Positions 50,401 to 58,826 of a stretch of DNA of 64,000 bases are shown piece after piece. The stretch spans positions 248,001-312,000 of the forward strand of contig NZ_CP012945.1 in assembly GCF_001402915.1 (NCBI RefSeq). Reading direction: 5' to 3'. The notes beneath the pieces were generated by a model. It saw only the letters and a program-made list of their open reading frames with translations, searched no databases and was not told the origin of the DNA. Made by a program: the position numbers and the translations under genes. This DNA comes from Devosia sp. A16 (GTDB lineage Bacteria > Pseudomonadota > Alphaproteobacteria > Rhizobiales > Devosiaceae). Each line of letters begins with the position of its first letter. The stretch's first letter is position 1.

Positions 50401-50524
50401 CGGCTTCGCCGCAGGCGAAACGCTCCCCGGTCGGCTTCACTGCGCAGCGGTGAAACGATCCGGCTCCCCGGTCGGCTTCACTGCGCAGCGGTGAAACGAT
50501 CCGGCAGCAGGCGAAACGCTCCGG
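50401..50524. repeat. Tandem 41-bp hairpin repeats after SH3b gene 3
   Basis: Two identical 40-base copies (50425-50464 and 50466-50505) have a period of 41. Each contains GGCTTCACTGCGCAGCGGTG, which is near-palindromic. They are flanked by variant units at 50401-50426 and 50508-50524. They are related to the units at 49709-49823. Confidence 0.78.
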
Positions 50525-50543
50525 GCAACTCAGCCCCATCCTC

Positions 50544-50583
50544 GAAACGCTCCCGGGCCCTCCCCCGGGAGCGTTTCTCATTT
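50544..50583 (+). terminator. Terminator of SH3b gene 3
   Basis: GAAACGCTCCCGGG (50544-50557) pairs with CCCGGGAGCGTTTC (50564-50577), followed by TCATTT. The stem shares GAAACGCTCC with the repeat units just upstream. Confidence 0.8.
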
Positions 50584-50672
50584 ACCCGCCGTTAACAGCG
50601 CCAGCGCCCACCGCGCAGCGTTCCGGCCCGTTCCGCGTTAGCTGTGCTGCTTGGGAAACAAGAGTGCCGATC

Positions 50673-51128
50673 ATGTCGCCTGTCCGCCTTCTGCTTTGTG
50701 CCCTCGGCCTGCTGACCGCCGGTCTCGCCGCTGCGCCGGCCTTGGCCGGGGGGACCGTCGCCTCGGGTTTCGTCAATGTCCGCGCCGGTCCGGGCGGCAG
50801 CTATCCTGTCGTGGCGGTGCTCGCGCCGGGCGAGCGAGTCAGGATCGACCACTGCCGCGGCCCCTGGTGCCTGGTCCGCCAGGCGGGGCCCGACGGCTGG
50901 GTCGACGCCAACTACCTGACCACGCCGCGCCACTATCGGAAACACGGCTTCGTCCGCAACGTCCCGCACGACAGCGGCAGCTATGCCGGCGGCTATTATG
51001 GCGGCGAGCGGTTCTACGACGACTACGCTTTTCTGGAGCGGCCACACCAGCGCTACCGGACTTATGATTTCTACGGCGACATCATCTGCATCAGGGGCGA
51101 CTACGCCCAGGCCTGCCCGCGCCGCTGA
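50673..51128 (+). CDS. Secreted SH3b protein 4 of the cluster
   Basis: 151 residues from ATG 50673. Signal peptide LLLCALGLLTAGLAAAPALA; SH3b domain GFVNVRAGPGGSYPVVAVLAPGERVRIDHCRGPWCLVRQAGPDGWVDANYL, the classic N-V-R-x-G-P form. The tail is rich in Tyr/Gly/Asp and ends IICIRGDYAQACPRR, again with two Cys. It is more like the next gene than like genes 2 and 3. Confidence 0.82.
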   Translation: MSPVRLLLCALGLLTAGLAAAPALAGGTVASGFVNVRAGPGGSYPVVAVLAPGERVRIDHCRGPWCLVRQAGPDGWVDANYLTTPRHYRKHGFVRNVPHDSGSYAGGYYGGERFYDDYAFLERPHQRYRTYDFYGDIICIRGDYAQACPRR

Positions 51129-51286
51129 GGGGCGCCGCCGATGAACCCATCGCGCGGTCGCAGCGTTTAGGTCGGCAGCAGCGCCCGAAGCGCCACCGTT
51201 CAGTTTCGGTTCAGGAAACCCGGAGCAGTTTGGCCGCGTTTGGGGAACACTGCCGACAAGTTTACCTCCTGAAAGGAGCCCCCATC

Positions 51287-51712
51287 ATGTCGCTTCGCCG
51301 TTTCGTACTCGGCTTTGCCGGCGCCGTCGCCCTCCTGACCGCCGGCATCGGCGCCGCCAGCGCCGCCACTGCCTATGCCAATTCCACCGTCAACGTCCGT
51401 GCCGGCGCCGGCACCAGCTATGCCGTAGTCGGCGTACTGCGCCCCGGCCAGCGCGTCGAGATCGATTATTGCCGCGGTGCCTGGTGCCTGATCCAGCAGC
51501 GTGGCCCGGATGGCTGGGTCAACGCCAACTACCTGGATTCCGGCCGATCCTACGATCGCGGTCGCTACGACCGTTACGATCGCTATGACGACTACTACGA
51601 TGACGGCTTCTACCTGGAGCGCCCGCGCTACCGGTACCGCTATCCCTATCCGTTCTACCGCAGCCAGGCGTGCTTCGGCCGTCCCAACGTGTCGTTCTGC
51701 TTCAGCAACTGA
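51287..51712 (+). CDS. Secreted SH3b protein 5 of the cluster
   Basis: 141 residues. Signal peptide VLGFAGAVALLTAGIGAASA; SH3b domain STVNVRAGAGTSYAVVGVLRPGQRVEIDYCRGAWCLIQQRGPDGWVNANYLDS; a repetitive RYDRYDRYDDYYDD and RYRYRYPYPF linker; and the tail SQACFGRPNVSFCFSN. AAAGGAGCC lies before ATG 51287. It ends the cluster. The alternating Arg/Tyr/Asp linker may be disordered. Confidence 0.82.
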   Translation: MSLRRFVLGFAGAVALLTAGIGAASAATAYANSTVNVRAGAGTSYAVVGVLRPGQRVEIDYCRGAWCLIQQRGPDGWVNANYLDSGRSYDRGRYDRYDRYDDYYDDGFYLERPRYRYRYPYPFYRSQACFGRPNVSFCFSN

Positions 51713-51760
51713 TCGACTTGCCGGGTGCTGTGACGAGGCCTATCTAAAGGAGCGCTTTCA

Positions 51761-51781
51761 GGAAAAGTCGCAGGCTTTTCC
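51761..51781. repeat. GGAAAAG palindrome, second copy
   Basis: GGAAAAG (51761-51767) and CTTTTCC (51775-51781) with the same TCGCAG loop as at 10064-10084. Confidence 0.7.
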
Positions 51782-51832
51782 GCCTTCGAATGCGCGACGA
51801 AGTTCAGGTCTCCCACAGCGCCCGGATGCCTC

Positions 51833-52054
51833 ATGGCCGCACAGCAGATGAAGCCTTACGTGAAGCTCGCTTCCACGCTCGCCAGCGTGGGGCTCGGCAT
51901 CTTCTTCATCGAGCGCTTCGGGCTTTCCGAGCTGCAGAAGAACGGCAGCATCCATCTCGACGGCACGCTCCTGTCCATCATGGTGATCGCCCCGGTGCTG
52001 CTGGTGCTTGCCGGCGCAGTGGTGTTCATGGTGGGCAAGATGCGGCGGCTTTAG
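51833..52054 (+). CDS. Small two-helix membrane protein
   Basis: 73 residues: LASTLASVGLGIFFIERFGL and LLSIMVIAPVLLVLAGAVVFMVGKM are hydrophobic, with a short polar loop between and the basic end KMRRL. No family is recognised. It may form a hairpin in the inner membrane. It lies between the SH3b cluster and a repeat pair. Confidence 0.55.
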   Translation: MAAQQMKPYVKLASTLASVGLGIFFIERFGLSELQKNGSIHLDGTLLSIMVIAPVLLVLAGAVVFMVGKMRRL

Positions 52055-52077
52055 GCCACTGACAGCGCCTCATGCGT

Positions 52078-52292
52078 CCCCTCGCCCCTCTGGGGAGAGG
52101 GTCAGGGTGAGGGGTGGCCAAGCACACCGCGTGCGCAATCGTCGTATCGTGCACACCGCGTGCGCAATCGTCTTATCGTGGCAGCCCGCCTCAGACCGTG
52201 AGTTCCACGCGCTTGGCGCCCCTCACCCCGCGAATGAGGCCTTCGGCCTCATCCGCCACCCTCTCCCCAGAGGGGCGAGGGGGCGCTGTGGC
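52078..52292. repeat. Inverted pair of class B repeats
   Basis: CGCCCCTCTGGGGAGAGGGT at 52083 and the inverted copy CCCTCTCCCCAGAGGGGCGA at 52260. A short direct repeat (ACACCGCGTGCGCAATCGTC) occurs at 52124 and 52151. It occupies the gap 52055-52307. Confidence 0.78.
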
Positions 52293-52307
52293 ACCGCCGG
52301 TAGTCCC

Positions 52308-52745
52308 CTACTCCACCCGCAACCGCTCGACGTCGATGCCGCGCGCCACCAGCGGCTCGCGCATGCGGCGGCCCATGAACTCGTTGATGCCGTAGAGGGC
52401 CAGCGCCGCCACCAGCAGCACGATGCCGAAGCCGCGCGTGCCCTCGGCCGTACCGATGGCGATCGCCGCCAGCACCGCGGCGGCGGCGCCGCCGATCAGG
52501 ATGTACCAGCGCCGCTCGGCCTGCACCCGCAGGTTGCGGGCGCTCGACAGCAGCAGGTCCCTGAGCTCGAGATCGCCCATGGCGGCCAGCTCGGTGCCGC
52601 CCTCGCGCCGGATCGTCTGCATATAGGCCTCGACCCGCCGCTCGATCACTTCCTGCCGCTCGGCATCGCGCCGCCCGCGGAAGAAGTAACTGCCGACCAG
52701 GCCGACGAGCCCCAGCACCAGCGCAATTTCCAGCAGCACGACCAT
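52308..52745 (-). CDS. Membrane protein of unknown function
   Basis: 145 residues. An N-terminal helix (LLEIALVLGLVGLVGSYFF), a charged amphipathic central helix (RRDAERQEVIERRVEAYMQTIRREGG) and two C-terminal helices (WYILIGGAAAAVLAAIAIG, GFGIVLLVAALALYGI). No known domain. It is followed on the same strand, 117 bases upstream, by the EamA gene across the heptamer hairpin. Confidence 0.6.
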   Translation of the reverse strand: MVVLLEIALVLGLVGLVGSYFFRGRRDAERQEVIERRVEAYMQTIRREGGTELAAMGDLELRDLLLSSARNLRVQAERRWYILIGGAAAAVLAAIAIGTAEGTRGFGIVLLVAALALYGINEFMGRRMREPLVARGIDVERLRVE

Positions 52746-52820
52746 CGGCTTGTCCCTTTCTCAGGCGTCAGCACCCGTTGCTCATGAGATGTCCCTGATG
52801 GGGCGGGGATTCAAGGGAAG

Positions 52821-52902
52821 CGGCAGTCGGCAGTCGGCAGTCGGCAGTCGAAGCAAATGTCTCTTTCTACTTCGACTGCCGACTGCCGACTGCCGATTGC
52901 CG
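52821..52902. repeat. Inverted tandem-heptamer hairpin
   Basis: Left arm 52821-52853 is four copies of CGGCAGT plus CGAAG. Right arm 52870-52902 is its reverse complement with one mismatch. Loop of 16 bases. The 33-bp stem is built from heptamer repeats. Confidence 0.85.
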
Positions 52903-52914
52903 ACTGCAGCCCCC

Positions 52915-53862
52915 TCAATGCGGCAGCGTCTCTTCCTCTGCGGCGGTCGCCGCCTCCCGGCGGCCGGCCCGGCTCAGCTGGCGTTCGCGCGCCATCACCA
53001 CGAGGCCGGCGCCGACGATGATGCCGCCGCCGATCAGCGCCACCGGGTCGATCAGGTGGCCGAAGAACTGGTAGCTGAGGAAAATCCCCCAGGGCAGCGC
53101 GAAATAGTTGAAGGGCTGCAGCGTGCTGGCCGGCGCGCGCGACAGCGCTACCATCATCAGCCCATGCGAGGCGGTCGAGGTGACCATCACCAGCCCGATC
53201 TGCAGCATGGCGCCAAGATCCATCGGTTGCCAGAAAAACACCCCCGTCACGGTGGTCAGCAGCAGCCCGCCGACCCCGACATAGACCATGCTGGTGGCCG
53301 TCGAATCCGCGCTCGACACTTTGCGGGTCAGCGCGATGTAGAGGGCGTAGCTCGCCGCCGAAAGGATGGCGAAGATCACGCCGCCATCGATCGGCAGGCC
53401 GCCCGGCCGGACGATCACCAGCGCCCCGCAGAAGCCGACGAACACTGCCACCAGGCGGAACAATCCGACCTTTTCGCCGAGGATCGGGATCGCTACCAGC
53501 GTCGCCATCAGCGGATAGACCAGCACCACCGCCTGCAGCTCGGCCAGCGGCACGGTCTTCAGCGCCATGGCGAAGAACCAGATATCGACCACCAGCAGGA
53601 TCGCCCTGAGCCCTTGCAGCCACGGATAGCGCGAGCGGAACGCCTGCTTCAGCGGCCCCTGCCGGCTCACCAGCACCAGCGAGAACGCGGCGAAGGCCCA
53701 GAAGCGCAGCATGGCGATCTGGAATGGCGAGTGCGTCTGCACCAGCGATTTCGAAACCGCGTCCTGGATGCCGAAGATCACGATGGCAAGGAGGGTGAGA
53801 CCGATGCCGAGCGCAACGTTGTCGGCCCGGCGGCGAGGTTGCCCGGTCTGGGGCTCGGTCAT
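52915..53862 (-). CDS. EamA-family (DMT) transporter
   Basis: 315 residues from ATG 53862 (53868 also possible). Ten hydrophobic helices with two EamA repeats; GIGLTLLAIVIFGIQDAVSKSLV opens the first, and VIFAILSAASYALYIALTRKV the second. It resembles the rhizobial S-adenosylmethionine- or riboflavin-type EamA permeases, but the substrate is unproven. The C-terminus is basic with Glu-rich end. AGAG lies eight bases before the start. Confidence 0.84.
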   Translation of the reverse strand: MTEPQTGQPRRRADNVALGIGLTLLAIVIFGIQDAVSKSLVQTHSPFQIAMLRFWAFAAFSLVLVSRQGPLKQAFRSRYPWLQGLRAILLVVDIWFFAMALKTVPLAELQAVVLVYPLMATLVAIPILGEKVGLFRLVAVFVGFCGALVIVRPGGLPIDGGVIFAILSAASYALYIALTRKVSSADSTATSMVYVGVGGLLLTTVTGVFFWQPMDLGAMLQIGLVMVTSTASHGLMMVALSRAPASTLQPFNYFALPWGIFLSYQFFGHLIDPVALIGGGIIVGAGLVVMARERQLSRAGRREAATAAEEETLPH

Positions 53863-53960
53863 GGACATACTCTGGAAAGTCGAACGCCCCGGGCAAGCCG
53901 CCCGGGGCAACTAACGAAACCAGGTCGCGTTCGTCAAAACCCGACCTGCGCAGGCGTCGA

Positions 53961-54284
53961 TCAGCTGCTCTTTACCGTAGCGTTCTTGATCAGGCCGGCG
54001 ATGGTGGTCAAGAGGCCACCGCCGACGAGGCCGGTCAGGCCCTGCCCGGCGAGTGCGCCGATATCGAGGCCACCCGCCGTGCCGGCTGCCGCCGCGGCAC
54101 TGCCGACCAGCCCGGAGAGGCCCGGGATCATGCTGGCCAGCCAGGTGCCCAGCCAGCCGCCGATGGCCCCGGCGATGGTGTTGCCCACCGGACCGAGATT
54201 GACCTGCTTGAGGACGGCCGCGATGCCGTTGCCCCCGACGCCGCCGCCAATCAGTTGAACCAGAATCGGAATAATTGCTTCCAT
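53961..54284 (-). CDS. Small Gly/Ala-rich protein, probably membrane-associated
   Basis: 107 residues from ATG 54284, with GAGGAG before it. Sequence IIPILVQLIGGGVGGNGIAAVLKQVNLGPVGNTIAGAIGGWLG and IGALAGQGLTGLVGGGLLTTIAGLI shows glycine-zipper-like GxxxG repeats. No classical signal. Such proteins insert in membranes or form oligomers. No function is known. Confidence 0.6.
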   Translation of the reverse strand: MEAIIPILVQLIGGGVGGNGIAAVLKQVNLGPVGNTIAGAIGGWLGTWLASMIPGLSGLVGSAAAAAGTAGGLDIGALAGQGLTGLVGGGLLTTIAGLIKNATVKSS

Positions 54285-54555
54285 TGGACGCTCCTCAGAT
54301 CCAGCTTGTGGGAAGCCGAGTGGCCCCCAGCTCGCAACTGCGACGTTACGCCCGATTGCAGAGAGTCGGTAGTCCGAAGCTTGCACGTACTTGAAGCAGC
54401 GGGGGAAACCCGGACAACCGGCAATAATTGCCGATAGACGAACCGCGCTTCTGCTTGAAAAGCGCTGCATCGGGCAGCGCAAAACTTGACGCGCGCGGCA
54501 CACGGCGCCGTCAATTGAACCCCCAAGCGCGAAGCCCTATCTTCCGCCTCGACTC

Positions 54556-55347
54556 ATGACATCCGCACCCGAACATCTCCCGGCCGATTCCAGCCGTGTC
54601 GCCCTCATCACCGGCGCTGCCGACCGCGTCGGCGCCGCCATTGCCCGCCGGCTCGCCGGCGAGGGCTGGGCCGTGGTCATTCACTACCGCGCCTCGGCCG
54701 AGAAGGCCGAAGCCCTGGCGGCCGAAATCGGCGCCGCCGGCGGCATGGCCGCGACCGTTGCCGCCGACCTCGCGGACCGCCCGCAGCGCGCCCGGCTCAT
54801 CGCCGAGGCTGCAAAGCCGTTCGGCCCGCTGACCCTGCTCGTCAACAATGCCTCGCTGTTCGAGCGCGATGCCGTCGCCGATCTCGACGAGACGCTGTGG
54901 GACGCGCATTTCGCGGTGCATGCCGAAGCGCCGGCTTTCCTCGCCCGTGATTTGGCCGCGCAGCTGCCGGCCGTTGCCAGAGGCAATATCGTCAACATCA
55001 TCGACGAGCGCGTGCTCGACCTGTCGCCGGCCTATTTCAGCTACACCCTCAGCAAGTCCGTGCTGTGGACCATGACGCGCACCCTGGCGCAATCGCTGGC
55101 GCCGCGCATCCGCGTCAACGCCATCGGCCCCGGCCCGACCGTGCCGCCGCCGCATGTTTCAGCCGAGGCGCATGCCCGCCGCCTCCTCGAGCTGCCGCTC
55201 GGCCGCAGCGCCGATGCCGATGGCATTGCCGATGGTGTCGTCGCCATTCTCGGCCTCGACGCGATGACCGGCCAGATGATCGTCCTCGACGGCGGCGAGC
55301 ATATCGAATGGCCCGCCCGCCGCGGCCCTACCCCGAGGCGCAGATGA
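54556..55347 (+). CDS. SDR-family oxidoreductase (FolM-like)
   Basis: 263 residues of the short-chain dehydrogenase/reductase fold. The cofactor site is [28 protein letters not shown] marks strand 4, and the catalytic Tyr-x3-Lys is in [13 protein letters not shown] with the preceding IDERVLDL. The Ser of the triad is replaced by Asp/Glu-containing IIDERV, as in pteridine reductase/FolM-type enzymes. It overlaps uvrC by four bases, giving a two-gene operon. Confidence 0.85.
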   Translation: MTSAPEHLPADSSRVALITGAADRVGAAIARRLAGEGWAVVIHYRASAEKAEALAAEIGAAGGMAATVAADLADRPQRARLIAEAAKPFGPLTLLVNNASLFERDAVADLDETLWDAHFAVHAEAPAFLARDLAAQLPAVARGNIVNIIDERVLDLSPAYFSYTLSKSVLWTMTRTLAQSLAPRIRVNAIGPGPTVPPPHVSAEAHARRLLELPLGRSADADGIADGVVAILGLDAMTGQMIVLDGGEHIEWPARRGPTPRRR

Positions 55348-57236
55348 GCGACACGCCTCATATCTCAGGTTCTCAGATCTCGGGCGCCGAGGTCATCAGG
55401 GCCTTTGTCAAGACCCTGCCCACTTCGCCCGGCGTCTATCGCATGTTCGACGAGGCCGGCGAGGTGGTCTATGTCGGCAAGGCGCGCAACCTCAAGGCGC
55501 GCGTCACCAACTATACCCGTCCCGAAGGCCTCGATATCCGCATCCGCCGGATGATCGAAGCGACGCGCAACATGGAGTTCGTGCGCACCGAGACGGAAGC
55601 CGAAGCGCTGCTGCTCGAAGCCAACCTGATCAAGCGCCTGAAGCCGCGCTTCAACGTGCTGCTGCGCGACGACAAGAGCTTCCCCTACATCCTGATCGCC
55701 ACCGAGCACGAAGCCGCCGAGCTGAAGAAGCATCGCGGCACGCGGCGCATCAAGGGCCACTATTTCGGCCCCTTCGCCTCGGCCCTGGCAGTCAAGCGCA
55801 CCATCACCGCGCTGCAGCGCGCCTTCCTGCTCCGCACCTGTTCGGACAGTTTCTACAAGGCCCGCACCCGGCCCTGCATGCTGCACCAGATCAAGCGCTG
55901 CTCGGCTCCCTGCACCGGGGAGATTTCGATCACCGACTATAACGAGCTGGTCGAGGAAGCCCGCCAGTTCCTCTCGGGCAAGTCGAAATCGGTGCAGGAT
56001 CACCTCGCCGCCGACATGAATGTCGCCGCCGAGAACCTCGATTTCGAGCGCGCCGCGCTGCTGCGCGACCGCCTGAGCGCCCTCGCCCTGGTGCAGTCGC
56101 AGGGCGATGTCGCCGCCAAGACCGTTGAAGAAGCCGACGTCTTCGCCATCGGCCATGAGGCCGGGCAGTTCTGCGTGCAGGTGTTCTTCTTCCGGGCCTA
56201 CCAGAACTGGGGCAACCACGCTTTCCGGCCACGCGCCGACGCGTCGCTGAGCGATGCCGAAGTGCTCGAGGCCTTCATCAGCCAGTTCTATGAGGATCGC
56301 ACGCCGCCGCGGCAGATCCTGCTCTCGCACGAGCTCAGCGAGAAGGAGCTGATGGAAGAGGCGCTGTCCGCCCGCGCCGGGCACAAGGTGTCGATCCAGA
56401 CGCCACAGCGCGGCGAGAAGAAGGATCTGGTGCAGCACGCGCTCAACAATGCGCGCGAGGCGCTGGGCCGCCAGCTGGCGGAAGGCGCCACGCAGAAGAC
56501 CCTGCTCGAGGGCGTCGCCACCCTGTTCGGGCTCGACGAGCCGCCGCGCCGCATCGAGGTCTACGACAACTCGCATATCTCCGGCACCAACGCGGTCGGC
56601 GCCATGATCGTCGCCGGCGAAGAGGGCTTGAACAAGAAATACTACCGCACCTTCAACATCCGCTCGACCGACATCACCCCGGGTGACGATTTCGGCATGA
56701 TGCGCGAAGTGCTGACCCGCCGCTTCACCCGCCTCGCCAATGAGAGCACCCCGGAAGCCGAGGACGAGAATACCGGCATGCCGGACTGGCCCGACGTGGT
56801 GTTCATCGACGGCGGCGCCGGGCAGCTCAATGCGGTGCGCGAGGTCATCGCCCAGCTGAACCTGCCCAAGGAAGTGATCTTCATCGGCATCGCCAAGGGC
56901 GAAGAGCGCGATGCCGGCCGCGAGAAATTCTTCATGGAGGGCCGCGAGGCCTTCATGCTGCCGCACCGCGACCCGGTCCTCTACTACGTGCAGCGGCTGC
57001 GCGACGAAGCCCACCGCTTCGCCATCGGCACGCATCGCGCCAAGCGCCGGAAGGACGTGATCCGGAACCCGCTCGACGAGATCGACGGCATCGGGCCGAC
57101 ACGAAAACGTGCGTTGCTGCAACGCTTTGGCTCGGCAAAGGCAGTTGGCCGGGCGGCGCTGGCGGACCTCGCCTCCGTGCCGGGCGTGTCGACCCAGCTG
57201 GCGCAGCAGATCTACGACCATTTCAACGGGAGTTAG
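55344..57236 (+). CDS. uvrC: Excinuclease ABC subunit C
   Basis: 630 residues. The GIY-YIG nuclease domain (about residues 27-105) contains [30 protein letters not shown] and makes the 3' incision. The UVR domain ([20 protein letters not shown], about 225-250) contacts UvrB. The RNase H-like half with ENDS-type acidic residues ([26 protein letters not shown]) makes the 5' incision. The helix-hairpin-helix pair closes it ([37 protein letters not shown]). It is coupled to the SDR gene, and no LexA box is seen in front of the operon. Confidence 0.96.
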   Translation: MSDTPHISGSQISGAEVIRAFVKTLPTSPGVYRMFDEAGEVVYVGKARNLKARVTNYTRPEGLDIRIRRMIEATRNMEFVRTETEAEALLLEANLIKRLKPRFNVLLRDDKSFPYILIATEHEAAELKKHRGTRRIKGHYFGPFASALAVKRTITALQRAFLLRTCSDSFYKARTRPCMLHQIKRCSAPCTGEISITDYNELVEEARQFLSGKSKSVQDHLAADMNVAAENLDFERAALLRDRLSALALVQSQGDVAAKTVEEADVFAIGHEAGQFCVQVFFFRAYQNWGNHAFRPRADASLSDAEVLEAFISQFYEDRTPPRQILLSHELSEKELMEEALSARAGHKVSIQTPQRGEKKDLVQHALNNAREALGRQLAEGATQKTLLEGVATLFGLDEPPRRIEVYDNSHISGTNAVGAMIVAGEEGLNKKYYRTFNIRSTDITPGDDFGMMREVLTRRFTRLANESTPEAEDENTGMPDWPDVVFIDGGAGQLNAVREVIAQLNLPKEVIFIGIAKGEERDAGREKFFMEGREAFMLPHRDPVLYYVQRLRDEAHRFAIGTHRAKRRKDVIRNPLDEIDGIGPTRKRALLQRFGSAKAVGRAALADLASVPGVSTQLAQQIYDHFNGS

Positions 57237-57328
57237 CCGCGTTTCTCTCTGATCCTCCCCTCGCGTCGACCACCCAAGGGGTGGCGGAGGGAACGATCTC
57301 CACCCCGATTACCCTCAAGGACATTGCT

Positions 57329-57931
57329 ATGAAGATCATCGTCATTGGTGCCACCGGCACCATCGGCAAGGCCGTCGTCGCCGCCCTGTCGCCCCGCCAC
57401 GAGGTGATTTCCGCCTCGCGCAACGGCACGCACAAGGCCGACCTCCAGGACACGGCCAGTCTTGAAGCGCTGCTCAAGGCCGTCGGCCCGGTCGACGCCA
57501 TCGTCAGCGCCGCCGGCGGCGCCGCTTACAAGCCGCTCGCCGACCTGACGCCGGCCGATTTCCAGATGAGCTTCGACTACAAGCTGATGGGCCAGATCAA
57601 CCTCGCCCGCCTCGCGCCGGCCCATCTGCGCGACAATGGCTCGATCACCCTCACCGCCGGCTGGTGGGCGCGTGAACCGGTCCCCAATGTCGCCGCCATC
57701 GCCACGGTCAATGCCGGCCTCGAGGGCTTCACTCGTGCCGCGGCGATCGAACTGCCGCGCGGTATCCGCATCAACCTGGTGAGTCCGCCGCTGGTCGGCG
57801 CACCCGAGTGGAACGGCGACAAGGTTGCCCGCATGACCCCCGAGGATACCGCCAAGGGCTACCTCGAAGCCATCGAAGGCACCGCCACCGGCCAGGTCAT
57901 CGACACCCGCCCCTACGCCAAGGCCGCCTAG
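57329..57931 (+). CDS. Short-chain dehydrogenase
   Basis: 200 residues, a compact SDR. The dinucleotide site is IIVIGATGTIGKAVVAAL, SAAGGAAYKPLADLT holds the strand-4 region, and GWWAREPVPNVAAIATVNAGLEGFTRAAAIELPRGIRINLVSPP includes the region where Tyr-x3-Lys would be; the canonical Tyr is not evident (AAIATVNAGLE). This suggests a divergent or atypical catalytic site, as in the CsgA/short SDRs of unknown substrate. It is monocistronic, 92 bases after uvrC. Confidence 0.8.
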   Translation: MKIIVIGATGTIGKAVVAALSPRHEVISASRNGTHKADLQDTASLEALLKAVGPVDAIVSAAGGAAYKPLADLTPADFQMSFDYKLMGQINLARLAPAHLRDNGSITLTAGWWAREPVPNVAAIATVNAGLEGFTRAAAIELPRGIRINLVSPPLVGAPEWNGDKVARMTPEDTAKGYLEAIEGTATGQVIDTRPYAKAA

Positions 57932-58056
57932 ACACTGCCGTCGGCTGGTCCTCCCGAGTAGTGGGGGACCAGCAACGCCGGTGAAGCTGCGGCCACAGCC
58001 GAGCTTTCGCTGGCGGAAATATCAATCGATGCGGCGGGAAGCAGAACCTTGCGCCC

Positions 58057-58086
58057 CAAAAACAAAAGGCGCCCACCGGGCGCCTT
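58057..58086 (-). terminator. Terminator of the DUF1127 gene
   Basis: On the minus strand AAGGCGCCC (58086-58078) pairs with GGGCGCCTT (58074-58066) followed by TTGTTTTT. Confidence 0.85.
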
Positions 58087-58113
58087 CGTTCATCTCATCG
58101 CTGAGTAAGCTGC

Positions 58114-58257
58114 TTAGTTGACCGCAGTACGGGCGACCGACTTGATGTCGTCGCGGGTGATGCCGAGGTCGCGAAGCTGGGTGTTGCTCAGCTGCGAGAG
58201 CTCACGGACGGTGCGGTTGTAGGCGGCGAACTGCGAGAGTTTCTGGCGGATGTTCAT
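58114..58257 (-). CDS. DUF1127-family small protein (YjiS-like)
   Basis: 47 residues from ATG 58257: MNIRQKLSQFAAYNRTVREL and SQLSNTQLRDLGITRDDIKSVARTAVN. The C-terminal L-x-D-I/L-G-I-x-R-x-D-I is the DUF1127 signature. These Arg-rich proteins bind RNA and affect RNA turnover and growth transition in alphaproteobacteria. In Rhodobacter a DUF1127 gene (ccaF1) is cotranscribed with CCUCCUCCC-loop RNAs. Here the gene has its own terminator, and no such loop follows it. AGAAGGGG precedes the start. Confidence 0.9.
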   Translation of the reverse strand: MNIRQKLSQFAAYNRTVRELSQLSNTQLRDLGITRDDIKSVARTAVN

Positions 58258-58576
58258 TTGGTTTCCCCTTCTGTTTGATGACGCTGATATAGAGCTGTCA
58301 ACCCGACCCAACCAGTAGGGTATTGCGCACCCGAGCTATGCACCAGATGCATGCTCCGCGCGTCCGCGTTGGGTTTTCGTTCAGAATTACAGCGCCAGCG
58401 AGCCGCACCGCAGCGCGAGCCATGCGTTTTCGTTCATAATGCATTCATATCCGCGGCAAGGTCGCGGCGAACTTGCGGCTAACCCTTGGTGCCGCCCCAA
58501 CAGCGAGATGGCCTCGGTCGCTGGCGGAATCGCGCTAACAGGCTACCGGCCTCGAGCTCCCCTCGCCATTGAGGCA

Positions 58577-58805
58577 GGGCAATCGCACATGAAGCACCGA
58601 CAGTAGTTGGAGTGCCTTCTCCCCTTGTGGGAGAAGAAGGTGGCCGAAGGCCGGATGAGGGGTTCTCTCCGCATACTCAATCGCCCCTCGCTACGCTCGG
58701 GTCGCGCTACACTTCGTTGCGCGGACCCCTCATCCGCCCTTCGGGCACCTTCTCCCACAAGGGGAGAAGGTAAGAGGTGCCCTCCAAAGCTATATGCGAT
58801 TGCCC
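58577..58805. repeat. Nested inverted repeat with class F core
   Basis: Outer arms GGGCAATCGCA (58577-58587) and TGCGATTGCCC (58795-58805) enclose two class F units, GTGCCTTCTCCCCTTGTGGG (58612) and inverted CCCACAAGGGGAGAAGG (58754). The gap 58258-58826 holds only this element. Confidence 0.78.
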
Positions 58806-58826
58806 TCACTCCTAAGGGGAGCTGCC

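Noticed and set aside
50401-50524. Possible CRISPR array
   Set aside because: Only two identical units plus degenerate ones, with a one-base gap rather than 30-40 base spacers, palindromic throughout, and no cas genes.
55365-57221. Long minus-strand frame opposite uvrC
   Set aside because: Shadow of uvrC with no recognisable domain.
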